From Lysobacterales bacterium (GTDB lineage: Bacteria; Pseudomonadota; Gammaproteobacteria; Xanthomonadales; Rhodanobacteraceae): 5,360 bases of DNA. The stretch is taken from assembly GCA_013298265.1 (NCBI GenBank), contig JAAFHE010000312.1, positions 1 to 5,360 of the forward strand. Reading direction: 5' to 3'. Under the pieces are notes generated by a model. It was not told the DNA's origin and searched no databases. It saw nothing but the letters and a program-made list of their open reading frames with translations. This document shows, piece after piece, positions 1 to 5,360 of this stretch. Made by a program: the position numbers and the translations under genes. Positions within the stretch are counted from its first letter, which is position 1; every line of letters starts with the position of its first letter.

Positions 1-64
1 GGCTACGCTGGCCGCCGCGCTGGCCGGCGAAACCCGCACGACTACCGAAAAGGACTCCGCATGA
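1..64 (+). CDS. 3' end of an upstream gene (partial), possibly sufS
   Basis: The frame beginning at base 2 is open and ends in TGA at 62-64. It reads ATLAAALAGETRTTTEKDSA, an alanine-rich helical tail followed by a polar end. The TGA overlaps the ATG of the next gene as ATGA, a junction typical of translationally coupled genes, which is why this frame is preferred over the two other open frames. The overlap and the pairing of the next two genes suggest the end of a suf operon, where the cysteine desulfurase SufS would be the expected neighbour and often ends in a helix of this sort. Only about 20 residues are visible, so the family cannot be read from the sequence itself; the sufS idea is inference from context. 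Confidence 0.5.
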   Translation, partial: ATLAAALAGETRTTTEKDSA

Positions 65-612
65 ATGCTGTCGCCGACGCTCCGATCACGTTCCGCGCCG
101 CGGTCACGGCGGACATCCCGGCCATCGTCACGCTCGTCGAATCCGCCTACCGCGGCGACGTGAGCAAGCAGGGCTGGACCACCGAGGCCGACTTCCTCGA
201 AGGCCAGCGCACCGATCCGGATTCCGTTGCCGCCCTCATTGCGCGCGGCTACAGCCGCATCCTGCTGGCCGAGCGGGACGGCGAGCTGGTGTGCTGCTGC
301 CACATCGAGCGACTGCAGCAGGACGGCCGCAACATCGGCTATTTCGGCATGTTCGCGGTCGACCCGCGGCTGCAGGGCGGCGGCGTCGGCAAGCAGGTGC
401 TGGCCGAGGCCGAACGCATCGCCAAGGTGGAATGGAATTGCGACGAGATGCAGATGACCGTGATCACGGTCCGCGAGACCCTGATCGCCTGGTACGAGCG
501 CCGCCGCTACGTACGCACCGGCGTGCTCAAGCCGTTTCCGTACGGCGACGAGCGCTTCGGTATTCCGACGCGCGACGACCTGCAGTTCGAAGTGCTGGCC
601 AAAGCGCTGTGA
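61..612 (+). CDS. GNAT family N-acetyltransferase
   Basis: The 183-residue product has the length and layout of a single-domain GNAT enzyme, which moves an acetyl group from acetyl-CoA to an amine; the protein is probably cytoplasmic. The N-terminal strand and helix (FRAAVTADIPAIVTLVESAY, 11-30) match the usual substrate-side start. Motif A covers about 97-118, with the acetyl-CoA pyrophosphate loop QGGGVGK at 105-111, fitting the Q/R-x-x-G-x-G/A pattern. Motif B (LIAWYERRRYVRTG, 141-154) carries the tyrosine that often acts as general acid. The start is fixed by the ATGA overlap with the upstream gene and by AAGGA at 50-54, six bases before the ATG. A Rieske ferredoxin gene follows 28 bases downstream on the same strand. 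The substrate cannot be deduced. Placement at the end of a likely Fe-S assembly operon hints at a linked role but does not prove one. Confidence 0.9.
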   Translation: MNAVADAPITFRAAVTADIPAIVTLVESAYRGDVSKQGWTTEADFLEGQRTDPDSVAALIARGYSRILLAERDGELVCCCHIERLQQDGRNIGYFGMFAVDPRLQGGGVGKQVLAEAERIAKVEWNCDEMQMTVITVRETLIAWYERRRYVRTGVLKPFPYGDERFGIPTRDDLQFEVLAKAL

Positions 613-640
613 GCGCAATGGCATCCGGAGTCCTACGACA

Positions 641-964
641 ATGAGTGCGGCCTGGGTCCGCGTCTGCGCCACGGCCGAACTGCTGCCGGGCGAATTCCAG
701 GTTGCCTGGGACGGTGACGTTGCGATCGCGGTGTTCAATATCGACGGCGATCTCTACGCGGTCGAGGACGTCTGCACGCACGACGGCGGCGAACTCGCCG
801 GCGGCCCGGTCGACGGCTTCGAGATCGAATGCGTGCGCCACGGCGCGCGTTTCGACCTGCGCACCGGCGCCGTGCTATGCCCACCGGCCTACGAGCCGAT
901 CGCGAAATTCCCGGTACGCGTCGAGGACGGCGCCGTGTTCACGCGGGATGATCGCTGGGGTTGA
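641..964 (+). CDS. Rieske [2Fe-2S] ferredoxin, non-heme iron oxygenase ferredoxin type
   Basis: The 107-residue soluble protein has the Rieske iron-sulfur signature: C45-T-H47, then 16 residues, then C64-V-R-H67, followed by GARFD. Two cysteines and two histidines would bind the [2Fe-2S] cluster. Length and fold match the small ferredoxins that pass electrons to ring-hydroxylating dioxygenases, such as HcaC of the 3-phenylpropionate pathway. The second box has Val where many Rieske proteins have Pro (C-P-x-H). There is no signal peptide or membrane anchor, unlike the cytochrome bc1 Rieske subunit. No oxygenase or reductase gene lies in the window, and the gene follows GNAT and probable suf genes, so a housekeeping role tied to Fe-S assembly is likelier than aromatic catabolism. 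A GGAG at 627-630 lies 10 bases before the ATG. The electron partner is unknown. Confidence 0.9.
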   Translation: MSAAWVRVCATAELLPGEFQVAWDGDVAIAVFNIDGDLYAVEDVCTHDGGELAGGPVDGFEIECVRHGARFDLRTGAVLCPPAYEPIAKFPVRVEDGAVFTRDDRWG

Positions 965-985
965 AATCGTTGCCTGGATTTCAAC
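960..985 (+). repeat. Inverted repeat overlapping the stop codon of the Rieske gene
   Basis: GTTGAAATC (960-968) and GATTTCAAC (977-985) are perfect 9-base arms around the 8-base loop GTTGCCTG. The TGA stop of the ferredoxin gene lies in the left arm. As RNA it would form a modest A/U-rich hairpin at the 3' end of the operon. No run of T follows on either strand, so it is not a standard intrinsic terminator; it could protect the transcript end or be a protein site. Confidence 0.5.
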
Positions 986-1053
986 GCGACGATCCGACTG
1001 CCGCGAATTCATCGCCAGCGACGCCACGTTTCGGCCCGCACGCCACATCGGCA

Positions 1054-1089
1054 GTGTTCGCTGCGCACCGCGGCCGGCGCAGCGAGCAT
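1054..1089 (+). repeat. Strong GC-rich hairpin in the convergent intergenic region
   Basis: TCGCTGCGC (1058-1066) pairs perfectly with GCGCAGCGA (1077-1085) around a 10-base loop that contains CCGCGG. In RNA from the + strand the stem extends to 13 pairs (1054-1066 with 1077-1089) if two G-U pairs are allowed. It lies 90 bases after the ferredoxin stop. No T tract follows, so it is a transcript-end structure or a pause site rather than a proven terminator. Confidence 0.45.
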
Positions 1090-1113
1090 CGCCGTGACCG
1101 TTCGCTCCACGGC

Positions 1114-1146
1114 AAGAAGAAAAGGCGCCCGGCCGAAGCCGGACGC
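1114..1146 (-). terminator. Rho-independent terminator of the secreted propeller gene
   Basis: On the minus strand GCGTCCGGC, loop TTCG, GCCGGGCGC form a 9-pair stem (1146-1138 with 1133-1125; one G-U pair) closed by a C-UUCG-G tetraloop, a very stable RNA cap. It is followed at once by CTTTTCTTCTT (1124-1114), a U-rich tract. The stem begins 34 bases after the TAG of the minus-strand gene. On the + strand the same hairpin has a C-A mismatch and no T tract after it, so it works best for the minus-strand transcript. Confidence 0.88.
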
Positions 1147-1149
1147 AAG

Positions 1150-1171
1150 CGATCCGAGTCAGGTCGGATCG
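1150..1171 (-). repeat. Short hairpin between stop codon and terminator
   Basis: CGATCCGA (1150-1157) and TCGGATCG (1164-1171) are perfect 8-base arms with a 6-base loop. The hairpin starts 9 bases after the stop of the minus-strand gene and ends 3 bases before the terminator stem, giving two stacked hairpins at the transcript end. It lacks its own U tract. Confidence 0.5.
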
Positions 1172-1179
1172 ACGTCACG

Positions 1180-2535
1180 CTATTGCGCCGGGCGATAGGT
1201 GAACCAGGTCAGGAACACCAGGCCCGCGCCGTCCGTGTCCAGCATGAACCCCTCTCCGTCGCGGGCAGGACCGCCGTACCAGGCGCCCTGGATCCAGTTG
1301 GTGTTCGGCGCGCCGGCGATGCCGGTGCTCTGGCATGCGGTCACCGTCGGCGTCGTCAGCATGCGTTCGATGCGGTAGCTGCCGCTGCCGAAACGCGCGC
1401 TGTTTTCGCCGGTGGACTGCCAGCTCAGCTCCGCCTCGACGCAGCTCCGGAAATTGATCTGGATCGTGCCCCAGCGCGGCTTCTGCACGGCAGCCGGATT
1501 GAACGCGCTACCGAACGCCGCACCAAGCGCGGTATTGGCTTCAAGCTCCACGCGTGTGCCGGCCAGCCGGCCCAGGGCAGTCAGCCAGTACTGCGAACCG
1601 ATAGCCGCGGGATTGGGCGTCTCGCTACCGCCCTGGCCCTTCGGAATGACGGCGACATAGGTCGGGCCCGACAGGCCGCCGGAGCCGACCGGAATCAACA
1701 GCGACTTCTCCTCGCCGCTCTCGCCGTCGATCTTGAGCACGCCGGCACCGCGCGCGCCGTTGCCGGCGACGAGCAGGCTGCCGTCGGGATGCCAGGCCAT
1801 GCCAGTCGGCGTACTGATCGACGCGCTGATGACCTTGTCGAGGCCGCCGCCCGGGAAGTTGTAACGCAGGATCTGATTGGACCGCTCGCCGGTCACGTAG
1901 AGCTTGTTGCCGGCGGAATTGAGCAGCAGGCCGCGGGCGGAACGCAGGCCGTTGTCGCGCGCACCGGCAAACTGGGAATACTGGCGCGACTGCGGGTCGA
2001 AGCGCACGACATTGTTGCTGTCATAGCCGGGCACATAGATCTTGCCGTCGGGCGCGTCCATCAGGCCGTTGTCCGGCCCCTTGAGTACCGTGATGCCGGC
2101 CAGCGGCAGGTTTTCCGCAACGCCGGTGGCGATGTCGTACTTGCGCAGCGCGCTGGTCGCGTAGCTCGACAGATACGCACTGCCGCCACTGAAGGCGACG
2201 CCGGTCAGTCCCCAGTCCAGCGGTACGCGCGCGAAGGTGTCGACGAAATCCAGCGTCGCCGCGTCGTAGCGCAGCAGGGTGTCGGCTTCCTCGCTGACGA
2301 CCCAGAGTTTTCCGTCCGGCCCGATCTTGACCGCCTGTGCGCCCTGGATGCGACCACTGTCGTCAAGGTTGCGCAGGAAAGCGCCCGTGCAGGCATCATA
2401 GACATGCACATTGCTGTAATAGCCGCTGACGAGGACGCGGACGTCGTCGCAGGTAGCCGCCTGGACGGCATGCAGGGAGAAGGACAGTGAGAGCAGGACC
2501 GAACAACGTGCCCACACATTTGACTTGCGGCTCAT
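1180..2535 (-). CDS. Secreted six-repeat beta-propeller protein with a C-terminal module
   Basis: The 451-residue product starts with a Sec signal peptide: basic MSRKSNVWAR, a hydrophobic stretch about 11-24, and a VQA cleavage site near 26. The segment 35-297 has six spaced repeats of the pattern x-x-(V/L)-(R/H)-(Y/F/I)-(D/N) at about 42, 85, 128, 174, 220 and 264, a period near 44, with PDG turns between. This is the layout of SMP-30/NHL/YVTN-like propellers. A separate region (about 310-451) holds QYWLTALGRLAG, WGTIQINFRSC and GAWYGGPARDGEGF; I recall such modules at the ends of exported proteins of Xanthomonadales, function unknown. Mature cysteines fall in two pairs (29/49, 365/401), suiting export. 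No catalytic residues can be assigned, so it may bind rather than cut a ligand. The ATG at 2535 is chosen for AAGGAG seven to eight bases upstream and a normal signal peptide; a TTG 13 codons earlier is possible. A terminator follows. Confidence 0.85.
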   Translation of the reverse strand: MSRKSNVWARCSVLLSLSFSLHAVQAATCDDVRVLVSGYYSNVHVYDACTGAFLRNLDDSGRIQGAQAVKIGPDGKLWVVSEEADTLLRYDAATLDFVDTFARVPLDWGLTGVAFSGGSAYLSSYATSALRKYDIATGVAENLPLAGITVLKGPDNGLMDAPDGKIYVPGYDSNNVVRFDPQSRQYSQFAGARDNGLRSARGLLLNSAGNKLYVTGERSNQILRYNFPGGGLDKVISASISTPTGMAWHPDGSLLVAGNGARGAGVLKIDGESGEEKSLLIPVGSGGLSGPTYVAVIPKGQGGSETPNPAAIGSQYWLTALGRLAGTRVELEANTALGAAFGSAFNPAAVQKPRWGTIQINFRSCVEAELSWQSTGENSARFGSGSYRIERMLTTPTVTACQSTGIAGAPNTNWIQGAWYGGPARDGEGFMLDTDGAGLVFLTWFTYRPAQ

Positions 2536-2542
2536 GCGGAAT

Positions 2543-2548
2543 CTCCTT
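2543..2548 (-). promoter_or_regulatory. Ribosome binding site deciding the propeller gene start
   Basis: AAGGAG on the minus strand lies seven bases before the ATG at 2535-2533. It supports translation from this ATG, which gives a signal peptide of ordinary length. Confidence 0.8.
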
Positions 2549-2572
2549 GCGTAAACGTGAGGCCGCAGGATC

Positions 2573-2614
2573 AACGCGAACCACCTCCCCGGTCCTGCGC
2601 AATACCTTCGCGTT
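2573..2614 (-). repeat. Inverted repeat flanking the upstream Shine-Dalgarno site
   Basis: AACGCGAA (2573-2580) and TTCGCGTT (2607-2614) are perfect 8-base arms with 26 bases between. In a minus-strand transcript starting upstream of 2614 they would form a stem with GGGGAGGTGG in the loop and part of the TTG in the stem. The arms could also be a protein-binding dyad in the divergent promoter region. Confidence 0.45.
2581..2590 (-). promoter_or_regulatory. Second Shine-Dalgarno-like site, before an in-frame TTG
   Basis: GGGGAGGTGG on the minus strand is a near-perfect anti-Shine-Dalgarno match, six bases before a TTG at 2574-2572 that is in frame with the propeller gene. Use of this start would add 13 residues (MILRPHVYARRFR) to the signal peptide. 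It may be a real alternative start, a short coupled leader, or chance in a purine-rich leader. Confidence 0.4.
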
Positions 2615-2628
2615 AGCTGCGCAAAACC
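2595..2628. promoter_or_regulatory. Candidate operator: tandem direct repeat CTGCGCAAnACC
   Basis: CTGCGCAATACC (2595-2606) and CTGCGCAAAACC (2617-2628) match at 11 of 12 bases and start 22 bp apart, two turns of the helix, so both face the same side. OmpR/PhoB-type winged-helix proteins commonly bind head-to-tail direct repeats near this spacing (half that or two turns). The repeat lies between the regulator gene and the divergent propeller gene, 28 bases before the regulator's ATG. The core TGCGCA occurs a third time at 2652-2657, overlapping that ATG, and a looser TGCGTAAAC is at 2548-2556. Self-control and control of the divergent gene are inferred. A weak -10-like TATTCA lies at 2635-2640. 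Confidence 0.5.
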
Positions 2629-2656
2629 CCGGTGTATTCAAATCAACTGCTTGCGC

Positions 2657-4912
2657 ATGAATTCCGATCCCGTTCCCGTGGGCGAACCGACCTCGGCCCA
2701 GCGCTTCCGCCTCGGCGACTGGCTCGTCGACGCGGGCAATCACGAACTCATCGCCGAAGCCGGCCGCGTGCGGCTGCAGCCGCGCCAGATGCAGCTGCTG
2801 CTGCGTCTGGCACGCGAGCCGGGCATCGTGTTGCGCCGCGAACAGCTTATCGAGGACGTCTGGGAAGGCCGCTACGTCAACGACGAGGCGCTGTCGCGCG
2901 CAATCGCCGAACTGCGCCAGCTGCTCGCCGACGATCCGCGCGCGCCGCGCTACATCGAAACCGTGCCGAAGCTCGGCTACCGCCTGATCGCGCTGCCGCA
3001 GCTCGACAGCACCGCCGTCGCGACACCGGCGGCCGCGGCTGCGCCGTCGCGCACGACCGCGCGGCTCGACGCCAGCGGCCTGCCGCTGGCCGACCCGCGC
3101 GTGCGCCGGCGCACGCAGATCGCCGGCATCGTCGTCGGCATCGTCATGGTCGCGCTGGTCGCCGTGCTCGCGCTGACCCTGCCGCAGCCGCCCGGCGCGG
3201 AGCAGGAAGCCGCCGACCTGCGCGCCCGCGTCGATCGCGCGCGGCCGCTCGCGATTGAAGCCGGCTTCGACCAGAGCGCGCGGTTTTCGCGCGATGGCCG
3301 CTGGGTGGCATGGTCCGCGTCCGACGCCGAGCTCGACCGCGCACATATCTGGGTCGCTTCGCGCGACGGCCAGTCTCGCCACTTGCTCAGCGATGGCGAG
3401 GCCTGGGACATGTCGCCCGTGTTCGTCGACGACGACAGCAACGTGATCTTCGTGCGCTACACCGCCAGTACCTGCGAGCTGCGCGAGCAGAAGCTCATCG
3501 AGCAGCAGTCGCGCCGCATCGGCGAGTGCGCGCCGCCGCCGGCGACCAGCCGCATCGACGCCTCGCCGGATGGCCGCAGCGTGGTGTTCGCGCAGGCGCG
3601 CGAGGCCGGCCGCACCGGACTGGCCCTGCTCGATCGCGCCAGTGGCACGGTCACCGCGCTGACCGATCCGGGCGAACAGGCGCTGGTGGACCAGAACCCG
3701 CGCTTCTCCGCCGACGGCAGCCAGCTCGTTTTCACGCGCGGCCAGCACAGCCAGCAACGGCTGTGGCTGCTGCCGCTCGCCGCCCCGGCGCGAGCGCGCG
3801 TGCTGGTCGAGGCCAACGGTCTTATTTATGGCGCGGCCTGGCTGCCGGGCGACACGGCACTCGTGCTGGCCGGCGATCTGTTCGGGTACCGCGCGCTGTA
3901 CCGCACGGACGCGGGAACCGGCGCGCTCGAATTCCTCGGCGCGCGTGGAGCGCGCTATCCGGACGTCGCCCACGACGGCGCCCTGATGTACGAGATCGCC
4001 GACTACCAGGCCAACCTGTGGCGCGCCGACCTGAGCGATCCGCAGAAACCGCCGGAGCCGATCACCACGTCGCAGCGCTACAACAACCAGCCGGCCAATT
4101 CGCCCGACGGGCGCTGGCTCGTGTTCGGATCCAACCGCGACGGCCTCGAATCCCTCTACCTGGCCAGGCCCGATGGTACCGGCGCGCAGCGCCTGACGCT
4201 GGATACGAGCCAGCGCTGGGTAAGGCCACACTGGCATCCGGATTCCACGCACCTGCTCGTGACCGCGATCCTCAACCCCAGCGACGGCACCGAATGCCTG
4301 CCGTATGCCTGCAGCAGCGAGCACAGCGAGGTCTATCGCTACGACCTCGCTGCGCGCCAGGCCCAGCCCGTGACCGGGCTCGGCGCGGACGCGCGCTACG
4401 CCCAGTACAGCGGCGACGGCCGTTGGATCTACTTCGTACGGCGCAAGAACGAACGCGACCAGCTCTGGCGCGCGGCGGCGGACGGCAGCGGCCCGCGCCT
4501 GCTACTGGATGCCAATGTGGAACACTTCACGAGTGACGAGCGCCATCTCGTCGTCGACGTCGCCGCGGAGCCCGGCCTGCGCCTGTGCCGCCTGGACGCC
4601 ACCGAGTGCCGCGTCGTGCTGGACAAGCCGGAACCCGGCAGCGGCCTGCAGCCGGACAACACTTACGCCGCTCTGCACAGTGGCGGGCTCGCATTCGTCG
4701 TACGCGACGACGCCGGCAAGCGCTATGTGCAGCGCTACGACCTGACCAACGGCCGCATCACGACCCTGCTGGCCGACGCGCCGAGCACATTCGCGCCGGC
4801 GCTGAGCTTCAGCGCCGACGGGCGCTGGCTGGTCTATTCGCGCAACGATCGCATCGCGATCGATCTCTACATCGGCGAAGCGCAGCCCGTCGCCGCCGGT
4901 CCGGCGCATTGA
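2657..4912 (+). CDS. CadC-like membrane transcription regulator with periplasmic PD40 propeller
   Basis: The product has 751 residues from the ATG at 2657. Residues 16-113 form an OmpR/PhoB-type winged-helix DNA-binding domain, with recognition helix about 74-90 (VNDEALSRAIAELRQLL) and the wing signature YIETVPKLGYRL at 99-110. An Ala/Pro-rich linker leads to RRR at 150-152 and one membrane helix about 155-176. The rest is a periplasmic propeller of the TolB/PD40 type, with xFSxDGRWxxx motifs near 208, 299, 348, 479, 524, 582 and 715. There is no receiver or kinase domain, so it is a one-component regulator like CadC or ToxR that binds DNA from the membrane. All six cysteines are periplasmic, in three close pairs (273/291, 547/552, 644/651). 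No ribosome binding site is seen; a TTG two codons earlier could be the start. The signal sensed is unknown. The kinase gene downstream is probably co-transcribed. Confidence 0.9.
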   Translation: MNSDPVPVGEPTSAQRFRLGDWLVDAGNHELIAEAGRVRLQPRQMQLLLRLAREPGIVLRREQLIEDVWEGRYVNDEALSRAIAELRQLLADDPRAPRYIETVPKLGYRLIALPQLDSTAVATPAAAAAPSRTTARLDASGLPLADPRVRRRTQIAGIVVGIVMVALVAVLALTLPQPPGAEQEAADLRARVDRARPLAIEAGFDQSARFSRDGRWVAWSASDAELDRAHIWVASRDGQSRHLLSDGEAWDMSPVFVDDDSNVIFVRYTASTCELREQKLIEQQSRRIGECAPPPATSRIDASPDGRSVVFAQAREAGRTGLALLDRASGTVTALTDPGEQALVDQNPRFSADGSQLVFTRGQHSQQRLWLLPLAAPARARVLVEANGLIYGAAWLPGDTALVLAGDLFGYRALYRTDAGTGALEFLGARGARYPDVAHDGALMYEIADYQANLWRADLSDPQKPPEPITTSQRYNNQPANSPDGRWLVFGSNRDGLESLYLARPDGTGAQRLTLDTSQRWVRPHWHPDSTHLLVTAILNPSDGTECLPYACSSEHSEVYRYDLAARQAQPVTGLGADARYAQYSGDGRWIYFVRRKNERDQLWRAAADGSGPRLLLDANVEHFTSDERHLVVDVAAEPGLRLCRLDATECRVVLDKPEPGSGLQPDNTYAALHSGGLAFVVRDDAGKRYVQRYDLTNGRITTLLADAPSTFAPALSFSADGRWLVYSRNDRIAIDLYIGEAQPVAAGPAH

Positions 4913-4922
4913 GGCCATCGCC

Positions 4923-5360
4923 ATGAACGACACCGAACGCCACGCCGCGCTGCGCGACTTCGTCGCCGCCTGCGGTGCCGATCCGCAGTCCCTGCAGGTC
5001 GCCTCTGCCGACGCGAGTTTCCGCAGCTACTGGCGCGTGCGCCGCGGCGAGGAAAGCCTGATCGTCATGGACTCGCCGCCCGACCTGGAACCGGTGCAAC
5101 CCTGGCTGCGCATCGGCGCGCAGCTCGGCGCCGCCGGACTGCATGTGCCGGCGGTGCATGCGGCCGATGTGGAGCGCGGCTTCCTGCTGATCGAGGACCT
5201 GGGTACGCGCACCTACCTGCCCGAACTCGATGCACACAGCGCCGACGCACTCTACGGCGCCGCGCTCGATGCACTGTTCGTCATCCAGACACGCCTGGAC
5301 GGCAGCGCGCTCGAGCGCTACGACGAGGCACGCCTGCAGATGGAGCTGGAGTACCTGCCG
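4923..5360 (+). CDS. amgK: AmgK-like N-acetylmuramate/N-acetylglucosamine anomeric kinase (5' part)
   Basis: The frame stays open from ATG 4923 to the window end, giving the first 146 residues of a protein usually near 330-350. It is an aminoglycoside-phosphotransferase-fold kinase. ASADASFRSYWRV (27-39) matches the nucleotide-loop region of AmgK, LIVMDSPPDLEP (46-57) holds the strand and PP-D motif of this family, and ERGFLLIEDLGTRTY (84-98) is the hinge. In Pseudomonas AmgK phosphorylates MurNAc and GlcNAc at C1, and MurU then makes UDP-MurNAc, a recycling route that bypasses fosfomycin-sensitive steps. The catalytic HxD loop and metal-binding Asp lie beyond the window, so activity cannot be checked; murU is expected next but not seen. 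GAGG at 4911-4914 overlaps the stop of the regulator gene and stands 8 bases before the ATG, suggesting coupled translation. The main alternative is another sugar or aminoglycoside-type kinase of the same fold. Confidence 0.82.
   Translation, partial: MNDTERHAALRDFVAACGADPQSLQVASADASFRSYWRVRRGEESLIVMDSPPDLEPVQPWLRIGAQLGAAGLHVPAVHAADVERGFLLIEDLGTRTYLPELDAHSADALYGAALDALFVIQTRLDGSALERYDEARLQMELEYLP

Larger units (their letters stand above)
965..1179. other. Intergenic region between convergent genes, no gene seen
   Basis: This 215-base gap separates the end of the ferredoxin gene (+) and the end of the secreted propeller gene (-). Open frames cross it in several directions, as expected at this base composition, but none shows a recognisable protein or a start with a ribosome binding site. 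Its visible content is a series of inverted repeats at 960-985, 1054-1089, 1125-1146 and 1150-1171, consistent with 3' ends of two converging transcripts. Confidence 0.7.

Noticed and set aside
961..2490. 509-codon + strand open frame opposite the secreted propeller gene
   Set aside because: It starts at a TTG over the ferredoxin stop, has no ribosome binding site, and its product is Arg/Ala-rich with no domain. The minus-strand protein has a signal peptide and propeller repeats, so this is a high-GC shadow.
1180..2535. Idea that the propeller protein is a lipoprotein
   Set aside because: The Cys at 29 is preceded by A-A-T without the usual Leu-x-x pattern, and the cleavage site VQA fits ordinary signal peptidase I.
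2536..2580. Twin-arginine signal in the extended propeller N-terminus (ARRFRMS)
   Set aside because: It lacks the S/T-R-R-x-F-L-K pattern, and the extension itself is uncertain.
2396..4324. 642-codon minus-strand open frame opposite the regulator gene
   Set aside because: The + strand frame encodes a clear winged helix, membrane segment and PD40 motifs. The minus frame reads as low-complexity Arg/Ala/Gly sequence and would also overlap the propeller gene.
3310..4536. 408-codon + strand open frame inside the regulator gene
   Set aside because: It is a shifted-frame shadow of the PD40 region, very rich in Arg and Ala, with no recognisable motif.
4502..4933. Minus-strand open frame over the regulator/kinase junction
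   Set aside because: It crosses the junction of two well-supported + strand genes and shows no domain or ribosome binding site.
1..5360. Search for tRNA, CRISPR arrays, insertion sequences or phage genes
   Set aside because: No cloverleaf, regularly spaced repeat array, transposase or terminal inverted repeat was seen; the window reads as core chromosomal sequence.

Overview
This is a high-GC bacterial window with strong third-position G/C bias. It most resembles a gammaproteobacterium of the Xanthomonadales/Lysobacterales group. That placement is inferred from gene content: a GNAT plus Rieske ferredoxin pair at the end of what looks like a suf (Fe-S assembly) operon, a CadC-like regulator fused to a PD40 propeller, and a secreted protein with a C-terminal module of a type I recall from that order. 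No database search was possible.

Left block (1-964, + strand): the last codons of an upstream gene, possibly sufS, overlap by ATGA a GNAT acetyltransferase gene. A small Rieske [2Fe-2S] ferredoxin gene follows after 28 bases. The three look like the end of one operon. Positions 965-1179 lie between convergent genes and carry no gene. They hold several inverted repeats, including a clear intrinsic terminator with a UUCG tetraloop serving the minus-strand gene.

Middle block (1180-2535, - strand): a secreted protein with a signal peptide, six propeller repeats about 44 residues apart, and a C-terminal module of about 140 residues. It is divergent from the next gene across 121 bases. That spacer contains a tandem repeat CTGCGCAAnACC with a 22-bp period, a candidate operator.

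Right block (2657-5360, + strand): a one-component membrane regulator (winged-helix DNA-binding domain, one membrane segment, periplasmic PD40 propeller with three close cysteine pairs). It is followed after 10 bases by the start of an AmgK-like anomeric kinase of cell-wall sugar recycling, cut by the window end. The working hypothesis is a membrane regulator that controls itself, the kinase downstream and the divergent secreted propeller protein. The gene families are well supported; the regulatory link is inference.
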